Shown piece after piece: positions 8,270 through 16,274 of a stretch of DNA of 20,707 nt; within the stretch, counting starts at the first letter, position 1; every line of letters begins with the position of its first letter. The notes below the pieces were generated by a model. That model saw only the letters and a list, made by a program, of their open reading frames with translations, did not search any database and was not told the origin of the DNA. A program made the translations under genes and the position numbers. Origin of the DNA: UBA4416 sp044340865 (GTDB taxonomy: Bacteria; Bacteroidota; Bacteroidia; B-17B0; Aurantibacillaceae); the NCBI GenBank assembly GCA_044340865.1, contig JBIISW010000029.1:1-20707 (forward strand). The letters run 5' to 3'.

Positions 8270-9343
8270 TTATTTAACTCTAACTCGTGGATCTAAAATA
8301 CCATAAATAATATCCACAACTATATTTGTAATTACAAATATAACTGCAAATATGATAGTAGCACCCATCACAACAGGAAGATCATTTTTAGTGAGGGCTT
8401 CAAAAACCTCATAACCGATTCCCTTCCAACTAAATATTTTTTCTACAAAAATAGCTCCAGCCATTAATCCCGCAAACCATCCTGAAATAGCTGTAACTAC
8501 AGGATTTAAAGCGTTTTTAAGTGCATGCTTAATAACAACACTATAAAACGACAAGCCTTTTGCTTTAGCTGTGCGAATGTAATCTTGCCCCATTACATCT
8601 AACAAGGAACTTCGCATCAATTGAACGACGATTGCCAAAGGTCTAATGCCTAAAGTTACAGCTGGTAAAATTAAATTTTTTAATTTTAGTTTTTCACCCT
8701 CCCAGACATCGATGTCGTATAAACTTCCCGTTGGCGACAAGCCAGTATAATCTTGTAAAACATAGCCAAATAACCAAGCAATAATTAATCCAACAAAGAA
8801 AGAGGGAGCGGCCATTCCAAGCACTGCAAACAAAAGTGCAAAGCGATCAAAAAATGTATTTTGTTTAATTGCACTCAAAATACCTAAAAAAATGCCGATA
8901 ATTGAGGCAATAAAAATAGAAGTAAAGGCTAACACAACAGTTTCTGGTAAGGTTTCTTTAATAATATCAGACACAGGCCTTTTCGAAATATAGGATCGTC
9001 GCAAATGAGGAAGCTTAAGCACTAAACAAGTATTTCCAAAAACCGCTAAAGATGTCCAAGAATATTTTTCAGGATTAAGATACCAACTACTTTTGGCGCT
9101 CTTATAGTTATGAATAGAAATGGGAGATAAATCATTGATATACATGCCGTATTGTTCTAAAACTGATTTATCGGTCCCTAAATCTTTATGAATGGCCTCA
9201 ACGGCTTCTTTATTAGCTCTTTGACCGAGAATAATAGTAGCTGGGTCGCCAGGTAAAATATTAAATAAAAAAAATATAACGGTAATCACCCCGAATAAAA
9301 CCAGAATGCCATATAATATCTTTTTAGTTACGTAATGAATCAC
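8270..9343 (-). CDS. ABC transporter permease, DppB/OppB type (peptide or nickel uptake)
   Basis: This 357-residue inner-membrane protein belongs to the binding-protein-dependent transport permeases. It starts with GTG at 9343 (no ATG fits; the product begins IHYVTKKILYGILVLFGVITV, matching homologues). TM1 is at about 9-30, followed by LPGDPATIILGQRA, the conserved OppB/DppB start of the periplasmic region. That region carries an extended loop (about 60-125), which I recall from Bacteroidota versions. Four or five further TM segments follow, with the EAA-type coupling loop near 240-275 (LMRSSLLDVMGQDYIRTAKAKG). No second permease, ATPase or binding protein is in this window, so the substrate is unknown and the partners are encoded elsewhere. 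It is the first gene of the operon that continues into tpiA. Confidence 0.93.
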   Translation of the reverse strand: MIHYVTKKILYGILVLFGVITVIFFLFNILPGDPATIILGQRANKEAVEAIHKDLGTDKSVLEQYGMYINDLSPISIHNYKSAKSSWYLNPEKYSWTSLAVFGNTCLVLKLPHLRRSYISKRPVSDIIKETLPETVVLAFTSIFIASIIGIFLGILSAIKQNTFFDRFALLFAVLGMAAPSFFVGLIIAWLFGYVLQDYTGLSPTGSLYDIDVWEGEKLKLKNLILPAVTLGIRPLAIVVQLMRSSLLDVMGQDYIRTAKAKGLSFYSVVIKHALKNALNPVVTAISGWFAGLMAGAIFVEKIFSWKGIGYEVFEALTKNDLPVVMGATIIFAVIFVITNIVVDIIYGILDPRVRVK

Positions 9344-9466
9344 AAAATTTAAATAAAAACTTTAATGTGCTAAGTAAATAAAATAAAATTGGATATAAAA
9401 TATTTTTAGTGAACATAGAGGTATTATGTGACAAATTAAATTTTTAAGGTAAATTTGTAACACGAC
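9344..9466. other. Divergent intergenic region between the permease operon and the patatin gene
   Basis: This 123-bp AT-rich region must hold promoters for both directions. A plus-strand promoter is recognisable and listed separately. On the minus strand I see no exact TAnnTTTG, only degenerate AT-rich boxes, so the operon promoter is not assigned. No small ORF or hairpin of note is seen. Confidence 0.5.
9427..9457 (+). promoter_or_regulatory. Promoter of the patatin/barrel gene with a very short leader
   Basis: The -7 element TAAATTTG (9450-9457) is an exact TAnnTTTG match. TGTG at 9427-9430 stands at the right 19-bp distance with one mismatch to TTTG. Because the ATG is at 9467, a start about 5-7 bases after the -7 box leaves only a few leader bases, so the mRNA may be almost leaderless. 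Confidence 0.55.
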
Positions 9467-11767
9467 ATGAATTTAAAAAAAAACCTACATATATGTTCAT
9501 TGCTGATTTGTATACTTAGTTTTAATTTGCATGCACAGCGCGTTGGTGTTGTTATGAGTGGAGGTGGCGCAAGTGGATTAGCTCACGTAGGTGTATTAAA
9601 AGCCCTTGAAGAACATCATATTCCAATTGATTATATTTCTGGAACTTCTATAGGCAGTATTATTGGTGGTTTATACGCCTCAGGCTTTTCTCCTATTGAA
9701 ATTGAAAAAATGGTGAAAGATGAAACCTTTTATAAATTAACTAAAGGTGAAATGTCTGTTAAGTTAGGCTACTATATCAATAAAAGAGAAGATTACGCAT
9801 CGTGGCTCATGTTCAAACTCTCGTTTAATAATTCCTTTCTAACAAATTTGCCAACTAATTTAATAAACTCTGTTCCAATTGATTTTTATTTAATGGAAAC
9901 TTTTGCAGCACCAAATTCGGCATCCAACTATAACTTTGATAGTTTATTCATCCCCTTCAGATGCGTAGCTTCCGATATTGTAAAAAAAGAAAGTGTTGTT
10001 TTTAAAAAAGGTGATTTACCTTCTGCCATAAGAGCGTCGATGAGTTACCCATTTTACATCAGACCAATAACAATTGATAGCGCACTTTTATTTGATGGCG
10101 GACTTTACAATAATTTCCCTACAAATATTATGTATGATGAATTATATCCAGACTTGATTATTGGCAGTTCAGTAGCAGAAAATACAGAAGTACCAAATGA
10201 TGACAATGTGTTTTTACAACTTCGTAATATGCTTATGAAGAAAAGTAATTTTAATCCTGTGTGTGAAAACTCTATTATAATTCAACCTTGGGCCAATGTT
10301 AATACATTCAATTTTGAAACTGTGCAAAGATTAATTGACAGTGGTTACGTGGCAACAATAAGACAAATTTCAGATATAAAAAAACACATGTATCATTATT
10401 CTGATAGCCTTCAATTATTAGAAAAAAGAAATAGATTTAAAGCGAAATCTCTATCAGAAAAAATAATATACAACAAAGTAAATGTATACGGCGTTAACAA
10501 AAAAACAGAATCTTTTGTAACAAAAACAATCACAAAAAACCGGAAAGAGTTTACTATTAAACAATTGAAAAGACAATATTTTAGAATGATGTCAGATGAA
10601 AAAATAAAATCATCCTATCCGACTTCAAAACTAGATACATCTTCAGGAAAATATACTCTAACCTTAAAAACAAAAAAAGATAAACAATTTTTTTTAGATA
10701 TTGGCGGTAATATTTCTAATCGTCCAATCAGCCATTTTTTCTTAGGTGTTCAATACAATCATGTTGGCAAAATTGGGTTTACAGCTTATGCTAATGGATA
10801 CTTAGGCAAACTTACTTCAAGTTCATTAACCAAACTTAGATTTGAAATTCCAACTAAAATTCCATTTTACATAGAACCTTCAATCACCATTTCTCGCTGG
10901 GATTACTACAAAAGTAGTACGCTATTTTATAACTTCGAAAAACCAGCCTATCTCATACAAGACGATTTTTTTGGAGAATTAAATATAGGCATGCCACTAG
11001 GTAATACAGGGAAAGTTGAATTAACTGGCGGTATTAGCGAATGGAAAAACAGATACTACCAAGCAGAACAATTTACAAAAACAGACACCAGTGATGTGTC
11101 TGTTTTTGATTTTCAGTTTGGTCAAATCTCATATCAAATAAATACGCATAACCGAAAACAATACGCATCAGAAGGAACTAAATTATTGTTTAGAGCTAAG
11201 TTTTTAAATGGGTTGGAAAGTTATATCCCAGGTACAACGGCCTCAGATTCAATTATTTCAATGAAAACGCCAGGACATAGCTGGTTTAATTTCAAACTTA
11301 GTATTGATAAATATATTAAACCAATTAAATATTTTAAAGTAGGCGCTTTTGGAGAAGTCGTTTATTCAACTCAAGATTTCTTTAGAAACTACAATGCCTC
11401 TATACTATCCGCGCCAGCATTTAATCCCATTCCAGAAAGTCAAACACTATTTATTGATAGTTACCGCGCCCATAAATATTTTGCTACAGGTTTAAAATTA
11501 ATTGCAAACCCCATGAAAAATATTGATGTTAGATTTGAAGGTTATTTTTTTCAGCCAATACAATCCATTTTAAAAACAAAGGAAGGGAAAGCAGAATATA
11601 GCGCACCTTTTTTATATCGAAATTTTTTAGGAATGGGTGCATTTGTTTATCATTCGCCAATTGGCCCTTTAAGTATTGGTTTAAATTACTACGATAAAAA
11701 ACAAAATAGCTTTTCATTCTTCTTTCATTTTGGATATACTATCTATAATAAAAAGTCAATTGACTAA
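9467..11767 (+). CDS. Patatin-like phospholipase fused to an outer-membrane beta-barrel (PlpD/BamA-like)
   Basis: This 766-residue exported protein has a signal peptide over residues 1-24 (ending LHAQ). A patatin lipase domain follows directly: the oxyanion-hole motif GGGASG at 32-37, the nucleophile motif GTSIG with Ser61, and the catalytic dyad Asp in DGG at residue 210. Residues about 330-400 look like a POTRA-type linker (VNVYGVNKKTESFV, FTIKQLKRQYFRMM). From about 400 to the end there are repeated amphipathic strands (FFLGVQYNHVGKIGFTAYANG, YFKVGAFGEVVYS, IGPLSIGLNYYDK, FFFHFGYTIY), as in the Omp85/bacterial surface antigen barrel. The architecture is that of the type Vd (PlpD-like) family common in Bacteroidota. 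It probably acts on phospholipid or acyl esters at the outer membrane, with the lipase either surface-displayed or periplasmic. It is transcribed alone from its own promoter. Substrate unknown. Confidence 0.93.
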   Translation: MNLKKNLHICSLLICILSFNLHAQRVGVVMSGGGASGLAHVGVLKALEEHHIPIDYISGTSIGSIIGGLYASGFSPIEIEKMVKDETFYKLTKGEMSVKLGYYINKREDYASWLMFKLSFNNSFLTNLPTNLINSVPIDFYLMETFAAPNSASNYNFDSLFIPFRCVASDIVKKESVVFKKGDLPSAIRASMSYPFYIRPITIDSALLFDGGLYNNFPTNIMYDELYPDLIIGSSVAENTEVPNDDNVFLQLRNMLMKKSNFNPVCENSIIIQPWANVNTFNFETVQRLIDSGYVATIRQISDIKKHMYHYSDSLQLLEKRNRFKAKSLSEKIIYNKVNVYGVNKKTESFVTKTITKNRKEFTIKQLKRQYFRMMSDEKIKSSYPTSKLDTSSGKYTLTLKTKKDKQFFLDIGGNISNRPISHFFLGVQYNHVGKIGFTAYANGYLGKLTSSSLTKLRFEIPTKIPFYIEPSITISRWDYYKSSTLFYNFEKPAYLIQDDFFGELNIGMPLGNTGKVELTGGISEWKNRYYQAEQFTKTDTSDVSVFDFQFGQISYQINTHNRKQYASEGTKLLFRAKFLNGLESYIPGTTASDSIISMKTPGHSWFNFKLSIDKYIKPIKYFKVGAFGEVVYSTQDFFRNYNASILSAPAFNPIPESQTLFIDSYRAHKYFATGLKLIANPMKNIDVRFEGYFFQPIQSILKTKEGKAEYSAPFLYRNFLGMGAFVYHSPIGPLSIGLNYYDKKQNSFSFFFHFGYTIYNKKSID

Positions 11768-11856
11768 TTTTTTATTGTTCACTCGTTCACTATTAAGATT
11801 AACTCAATATTTCCTTTTTTAACAAATTTTAAGTCTAGCTATTTAATTGAAGCGAT

Positions 11857-11864
11857 TAAATTTG
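11857..11864 (+). promoter_or_regulatory. Candidate -7 element for the thioredoxin-fold gene
   Basis: TAAATTTG is an exact match to TAnnTTTG and would place the transcript start about 40 bases before the ATG at 11910. No good TTTG is found 19 bp upstream, so this is weaker than the other promoters in the window. Confidence 0.4.
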
Positions 11865-11909
11865 GAATATTATAAATTCAACTATATTTATACTTTCTAA
11901 AACAACATT

Positions 11910-13427
11910 ATGAAAACACTTTTTTTAAAAATTGCCCTACTAACATCTATTTACTCTGTAAACGCGCAAACAGGGTATGAAATAAAAATTAATTTCAAAA
12001 ACTGTAAAGATACTGTGGCCTACTTGGCGTATTATCAATTTGACAAATCTTATTTAGCCGACACCTGTAAGAAAATTGATAAAGGAATAATAACATTTAA
12101 AGGGAAAAATAAATTAGATAAAGGTGTTTACTATTTAGTAAGTCAAGATAAAGCACGTTACTTTGATTTTTTTATTGATGACAAAGATCAAAAACTACAA
12201 ATTTCTAGTGATGCAATTGATTTAGTAAAAACATTAAAATGTTCGAACTCTAAACAAAATGATGATTTTTTCTCTTACATCAAATTCATTACCGCAAAAA
12301 ATATTGAATTCACTGAATTTAGAACAAAATCTATTGGAATGAAAAAAGAGGATTCAACTAAATATATCAATGATAAGACGAAAGAATTAAATGAAAGCGT
12401 GATTGCATTTGAAAAAAAATTCATGGATGAACATACAGGTACGTTTGTAGGTGATGTGATTAAATTAAAATCAGAAAAAGAAGCGAAAGAGATTCCGAAA
12501 GCATCTAATGGTAGGCCTGACAGCATGTATGTATATAATTACTACAAAGCACATTATTGGGATGGTTTAAATTTTGAAGATGATGGAATGATGCGTACAC
12601 CTTTTTTTGCCGATAGAGTAAAAAAATACTTTAATAGTGTTGTCATTCAAAATCCAGATTCGATTAATGTTGAAATTGATAGAATGATGAGCAAAACAAA
12701 ACAAGGATCAAAAATGAACATGTTTCTGTTGGCTTATTTCACCCCAACTTATGAATCATCAAAAGTAATGGGTTTTGATAAAGTATTCGTTCATATTATT
12801 GATACATATTTCAGAACTGGAAAGGCAAAAGGTATATATGACGACAAAACAATTGATAACATTGAGAAAAGAGGTGATATTTTAAAACCATTATTACTAG
12901 GAAATATTGCTCCTGATTTATTAATGATTGATACTGTTGGTCATAAATCAATTGCAAAAATGGGCTTTGACACAGTAAAAACAAGTGCTGGCGCCACAAA
13001 ATTATATTACGATAATATTCAAAATCTAGCACAACAATTTGTTACCATGTCCTCTGTTAAAGCTGAATACCTTGTTCTTGTATTTTGGGATGTTGATTGT
13101 GGTCATTGTAAAACAGAAATACCTAAATTACTAGAAGAATACCATGCGTTACTTAAAGATAAAAAAGATGTGAAAGTATTTAGTGTTTACACTCAACATG
13201 AGTATGATAAATACCGCAAATACATCATTGACAATAAGCTAGATTGGATTAATGTATATGATGGCATTCATATCAATAATATCAAAGAAAAATATGATAT
13301 CTATTCAACTCCTGTTATTTATGTGTTAGATAAAAATAAACGTATTAAAGCAAAACGCATAGGAACAGAACAAGTTAAAGATATTATAGCTCAATTGGAA
13401 GCTGAGAATAAAGCAACAAAAAAATAA
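11910..13427 (+). CDS. Exported thioredoxin-fold protein (DUF4369 / DUF5106 / TlpA-like redoxin)
   Basis: This 505-residue protein has a signal peptide (residues 1-20, ending VNAQ). The N-terminal part (about 21-110) is a beta-rich DUF4369-type domain, the middle helical part (about 115-340) resembles DUF5106, and the C-terminal domain (about 335-500) has the thioredoxin fold. The redox motif WDVDCGHCKTEIPKL places the two Cys at residues 397 and 400 (CGHC). Conserved STPVIYVLDKNKRI near 468-481 gives the cis-Pro and the final strands. It should act in the periplasm as a thiol-disulfide reductase, probably on exported or surface proteins; the partner is unknown. A strong terminator follows within 25 bp, so it is monocistronic or ends its unit. 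The domain names are from memory of Bacteroidota family architecture; the redox site is seen directly. Confidence 0.9.
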   Translation: MKTLFLKIALLTSIYSVNAQTGYEIKINFKNCKDTVAYLAYYQFDKSYLADTCKKIDKGIITFKGKNKLDKGVYYLVSQDKARYFDFFIDDKDQKLQISSDAIDLVKTLKCSNSKQNDDFFSYIKFITAKNIEFTEFRTKSIGMKKEDSTKYINDKTKELNESVIAFEKKFMDEHTGTFVGDVIKLKSEKEAKEIPKASNGRPDSMYVYNYYKAHYWDGLNFEDDGMMRTPFFADRVKKYFNSVVIQNPDSINVEIDRMMSKTKQGSKMNMFLLAYFTPTYESSKVMGFDKVFVHIIDTYFRTGKAKGIYDDKTIDNIEKRGDILKPLLLGNIAPDLLMIDTVGHKSIAKMGFDTVKTSAGATKLYYDNIQNLAQQFVTMSSVKAEYLVLVFWDVDCGHCKTEIPKLLEEYHALLKDKKDVKVFSVYTQHEYDKYRKYIIDNKLDWINVYDGIHINNIKEKYDIYSTPVIYVLDKNKRIKAKRIGTEQVKDIIAQLEAENKATKK

Positions 13428-13445
13428 TTACCACGACATTTAATT

Positions 13446-13483
13446 AAAAAGCCTCTCGTTCCGACCGAATGAGGGGCTTTTTT
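13446..13483 (+). terminator. Strong intrinsic terminator
   Basis: A 14-bp stem (AAAGCCTCTCGTTC pairing with GAATGAGGGGCTTT, two G-T wobbles) with a CGACC loop runs into six T. It is placed 20 bp after the thioredoxin-fold gene and before the helicase promoter, so it separates the two units. Confidence 0.9.
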
Positions 13484-13514
13484 AGTATGGCAAAATTATT
13501 ATTTTTGTTAATAT

Positions 13515-13545
13515 TTTGTTATTAACTAAATTAATATTACCTTTG
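13515..13545 (+). promoter_or_regulatory. Consensus promoter of the DEAD-box helicase gene
   Basis: TTTG at 13515-13518 is followed after 19 bp by TACCTTTG (13538-13545). Both elements and the spacer match the Bacteroidota consensus exactly. The start would be near 13550, leaving a leader of about 125 bases before the ATG at 13676. Confidence 0.8.
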
Positions 13546-13550
13546 CCCCG

Positions 13551-13675
13551 CAAAAGATTTAATATTTGCATCCATACCATTGTGATTTAGCCAGACGTCG
13601 GCAAGGATAATCACAGCTACTGCGGAAATTAAATCAATAGAGCAGCTAGTATTAATCAAAATTAAAAAACAAAAA
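13551..13675 (+). promoter_or_regulatory. Long structured 5' leader of the DEAD-box helicase mRNA
   Basis: Two hairpins can be drawn. The first closes with TGTGATT (13581-13587) and AATCACA (13609-13615), perfect over 7 bp, and encloses a GC-rich island with GCC/GGC pairing. The second pairs CTACTGC (13617-13623) with GCAGCTAG (13642-13649), with one bulged C. The rest, up to the ATG, is A-rich and unpaired. The GC-rich island stands out against the AT-rich surroundings. The position and length resemble leaders of cold-shock or autoregulated helicase genes, but I match it to no named RNA family. A regulatory function is inference. Confidence 0.5.
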
Positions 13676-15634
13676 ATGACATTTCAAGACTTAGGCTTGG
13701 AGCCAATGCTCCTTAAGGCCGTAACTGAGATGGGCTTCGAAAGTCCAACTCCCATTCAAGAACAAACAATCGCGCAATTAAAAGACAAATCGTCTGATTT
13801 AGTAGCTTTAGCGCAAACAGGAACAGGAAAAACCGCAGCATTTGGTTTACCATTATTATCAAAATTAGATTTAACATCTCGTTTCACACAAACGCTCATA
13901 TTAGCGCCAACACGTGAATTATGTGTTCAAATTAGTAAGGATTTAATTAATTATTCAAAATATTTAGGTGGTTTAAAAGTAACAGCTGTATACGGCGGTG
14001 CGCCAATCATGGGTCAAATCCGCGATTTAAAAAACGGGTCTCAAGTGGTTGTTGCAACCCCAGGTCGTTTAATAGATTTAATTGACCGTAAGGCAATGGA
14101 TTTATCTCATGTTGATTTAGTTGTGCTTGATGAAGCCGATGAAATGTTAAACATGGGTTTTAAAGATGATTTAGATTTAATTTTAAGTAATACGCCGCCA
14201 ACAAAAAATACATGGTTATTTTCTGCAACTATGCCTCGCGAAGTTGAGCGTATTGCAAGTAAGTACATGGAATCTCCATTAGAAATTAGTGTTGGTAAGA
14301 AAAATCAAGGTGCTGATACCATTGAACATATTTATTACACCGTAAATCAACGTGACAGATACGCAGCATTGAAACGCATCGCAGATTTCTATCCAGATAT
14401 ATTTGGTATCGTTTTTTGTCGCACAAAGGCCGAAACACAAGAGGTAGCAGATAATTTGATAAAAGATGGTTACAATGCAGATGCCATTCATGGCGATTTA
14501 TCTCAAGCTCAACGTGATTTAGTTATGAAACGATTCCGTAGCCGTACTTTACAAATGCTGGTTGCGACAGATGTTGCAGCTCGTGGAATTGACGTTAATA
14601 ATGTAACACATGTTATTAACTACAACTTGCCAGAAGAAGCTGAAAACTACACCCATCGTTCAGGTAGAACAGGCAGAGCAGGCAAATCAGGTATTGCTAT
14701 CGCTATTGTAACACCTCGCGAACAAGGTAAAATCAGAGATATTGAACGAATTATGGGAAATAGCTTTGTAAAAGCTGATGTTCCAGATGGTGTAGCTGTT
14801 TGCGAAAAACAATTATTTCATTTAGTTACTAAATTACATAACGTAGAAGTAAAAGATGATGAAATCGAAAAATACCTTCCAAAAATATACGAAGAGCTAA
14901 AAGATTTAACGAAAGAAGAATTAATTAAACGATTTATTTCTGAAGAATTTAACCGCTTCTATAATTACTATCAAAACTCCCAAGATTTAAATATGGGTAA
15001 TGATGGCGGAAGTAATGGCAAAACAACTCGATTCTTTGTTAATATGGGTGTGTTAGATGGGTTTAATAAAAACTCAATCAAAGATTTCTTAGTTGAGATT
15101 TCAAACATTCAGGCTCGTATGATTTTTAACATTGATGTGAAAAATAGCTTCTCGTTTTTTGAAACTGAAAACAAATTTGTTGACCAATTGCTTGCTTTAA
15201 ATAAAGCTGGTATTGAATTTAATGGTCGTGGTATTTCTTTTGAAGTATCAAAAGCAAAGCCTTCTGGCGGTTATGGTGAAAAACGCTCCTATGGGGGTGG
15301 TTCAAGAGAAGATGGTCAACGTCGTTCATACGGTGGTGGCGAAAGAAGCGGAGAACGCAAATCTTATGGTGGCGGAGAACGTCGTTCATATGGTGGTGGC
15401 GAAAGAAGTGGAGAACGTAAATCGTATGGTGGTGGTGAACGCAAATCATATGGAGGCGGCGAAAGAAGTGGAGAACGTAAATCATATGGTGGCGGGGAAA
15501 GAACTGGCGAACGCAAACCGTATGGTGGAGAAAGAACCTCTGGAGAACGCAGAACATACGGAAGTGCTGAGCGCAAACCATTTAATGGGCCATCTGAAGG
15601 TGGAGAGCGTCGCGGACGCTTTACTAAAGATTAA
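13676..15634 (+). CDS. deaD: DEAD-box ATP-dependent RNA helicase (DeaD/CsdA type) with RG-rich tail
   Basis: This 652-residue RNA helicase remodels RNA in ribosome assembly, translation or decay, typically induced by cold. Helicase core: Q motif at 2-30 (FQDLGLEP... PTPIQ), Walker A AQTGTGKT at 46-53, PTRELC, TPGR, DEAD at 152-155, SAT at 183-185, and HRSGRTGRAG from residue 327. A DbpA-type RNA-binding domain occupies about 450-530 (FFVNMGVLDGFNKNSIKDFL and GIEFNGRGISFEV). The tail from about 533 to 652 is Gly, Arg, Ser and Glu rich with SYGGGERSGERK-like repeats and probably binds RNA non-specifically. It has an exact promoter and a long leader. No terminator is evident after it. The gene symbol reflects the family; the exact orthologue (deaD, csdA, dbpA-like) cannot be fixed. 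Confidence 0.96.
   Translation: MTFQDLGLEPMLLKAVTEMGFESPTPIQEQTIAQLKDKSSDLVALAQTGTGKTAAFGLPLLSKLDLTSRFTQTLILAPTRELCVQISKDLINYSKYLGGLKVTAVYGGAPIMGQIRDLKNGSQVVVATPGRLIDLIDRKAMDLSHVDLVVLDEADEMLNMGFKDDLDLILSNTPPTKNTWLFSATMPREVERIASKYMESPLEISVGKKNQGADTIEHIYYTVNQRDRYAALKRIADFYPDIFGIVFCRTKAETQEVADNLIKDGYNADAIHGDLSQAQRDLVMKRFRSRTLQMLVATDVAARGIDVNNVTHVINYNLPEEAENYTHRSGRTGRAGKSGIAIAIVTPREQGKIRDIERIMGNSFVKADVPDGVAVCEKQLFHLVTKLHNVEVKDDEIEKYLPKIYEELKDLTKEELIKRFISEEFNRFYNYYQNSQDLNMGNDGGSNGKTTRFFVNMGVLDGFNKNSIKDFLVEISNIQARMIFNIDVKNSFSFFETENKFVDQLLALNKAGIEFNGRGISFEVSKAKPSGGYGEKRSYGGGSREDGQRRSYGGGERSGERKSYGGGERRSYGGGERSGERKSYGGGERKSYGGGERSGERKSYGGGERTGERKPYGGERTSGERRTYGSAERKPFNGPSEGGERRGRFTKD
15301..15530 (+). 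repeat. 60-bp tandem repeat encoding the RG-rich helicase tail
   Basis: The DNA repeats with a period of exactly 60 bp: the blocks at 15301, 15361 and 15421 align base for base, apart from scattered, mostly silent changes, and then decay after about 15490. The 20-residue unit joins SYGGGERSGERK with SYGGGERR. Copy number is therefore likely to vary between strains. Confidence 0.85.
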
Positions 15635-15693
15635 AAACAGTGTTTCTGTGGTTACTGAAAACTATCAATAACCTCACTTAAACAATTATATTT

Positions 15694-15768
15694 GGACGCA
15701 AGTATATTATTTTAGAAATAAACCAACATTATTTTGTTGATTAAAAAAAGAATACTATATTTGCGTCC
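15694..15768. repeat. Inverted repeat flanking the rpmB promoter
   Basis: GGACGCAA (15694-15701) is the exact reverse complement of TTGCGTCC (15761-15768), and the similarity extends outward to 12 of 14 bases including the TATA part. The right copy is the -7/+1 region of the rpmB promoter. Its role, if any, is unknown. Confidence 0.45.
15733..15763 (+). promoter_or_regulatory. Exact consensus promoter of the rpmB-rpmG-DUF4295 operon
   Basis: TTTG at 15733-15736, a 19-bp spacer, then TATATTTG at 15756-15763: both elements match TTTG-N19-TAnnTTTG exactly. The leader is about 40 bases. A second TATATTTG at 15687-15694 lacks a matching -33 box and is a weaker alternative. Confidence 0.8.
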
Positions 15769-15809
15769 CTATTTTAAGAGGAATAACAATTTAAAGAGAA
15801 TAAAATAAC

Positions 15810-16046
15810 ATGTCACGTATTTGTCAATTAACTGGAAAAAAGGCTATGAAAGGAAACAACGTTTCATTTTCAAATGCTAAAACACCTCGTCAGTTTAAAG
15901 TAAATTTAAAAACTAAAAAGTTTTTTATCCCAGAAACTGGAGAGTGGGTTACACTTCGTGTATCAACTTCTGCAATTAAAAATATTAATAAAAAAGGAAT
16001 TTACGCTTGCTTAAAAGACGCTGTAGAAAACGGCATTTTAGCTTAG
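15810..16046 (+). CDS. rpmB: 50S ribosomal protein L28
   Basis: This 78-residue large-subunit protein begins MSRICQLTGKKAMKGNNVS, the classic L28 start, followed by the basic segment RQFKVNLKTKKFFIPETGEW and the C-terminal VSTSAIKNINKKGIYACL. Length is normal for the family. It lacks the paired Cys zinc site found in some L28 variants. It is the first gene of the rpmB-rpmG-DUF4295 cluster, 25 bp before rpmG, and sits behind a perfect promoter. Confidence 0.98.
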   Translation: MSRICQLTGKKAMKGNNVSFSNAKTPRQFKVNLKTKKFFIPETGEWVTLRVSTSAIKNINKKGIYACLKDAVENGILA

Positions 16047-16071
16047 TCTAAATTATAATATACCAACGAAA

Positions 16072-16254
16072 ATGGCAAAAAAAGGAAATAGAATTCAAGT
16101 AATTTTAGAGTGCACAGAGCACAAAGACAGTGGTAAACATGGAACGTCTCGTTACATTACTACTAAAAACAAAAAAAATACTCCTGATCGTATTGAATTA
16201 AAAAAATACAACCCGATCTTGAAAAAAATGACAACTCATAAAGAGATTAAATAA
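16072..16254 (+). CDS. rpmG: 50S ribosomal protein L33
   Basis: This 60-residue large-subunit protein has the L33 signature MAKKGNRIQVILECTEH, then TSRYITTKNKKNTPDRIELKKY, and ends KMTTHKEIK. Only one Cys is present, so it is the zinc-independent (C-minus) form. It lies 25 bp after rpmB and 20 bp before the DUF4295 gene, and is certainly co-transcribed with them. Confidence 0.98.
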   Translation: MAKKGNRIQVILECTEHKDSGKHGTSRYITTKNKKNTPDRIELKKYNPILKKMTTHKEIK

Positions 16255-16274
16255 CCCATTAAAACTAAGATACA

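Noticed and set aside
11768..11909. TTCACTCGTTCACT direct repeat after the patatin gene as a terminator or binding site
   Set aside because: It forms no stem and has only two imperfect short copies; likely chance.
15213..15671. Long open frames in other phases and on the opposite strand over the helicase tail
   Set aside because: They are by-products of the 60-bp repeat, which lacks stops in several frames. Products such as poly Met-Val-Ala or His-rich strings match nothing known.
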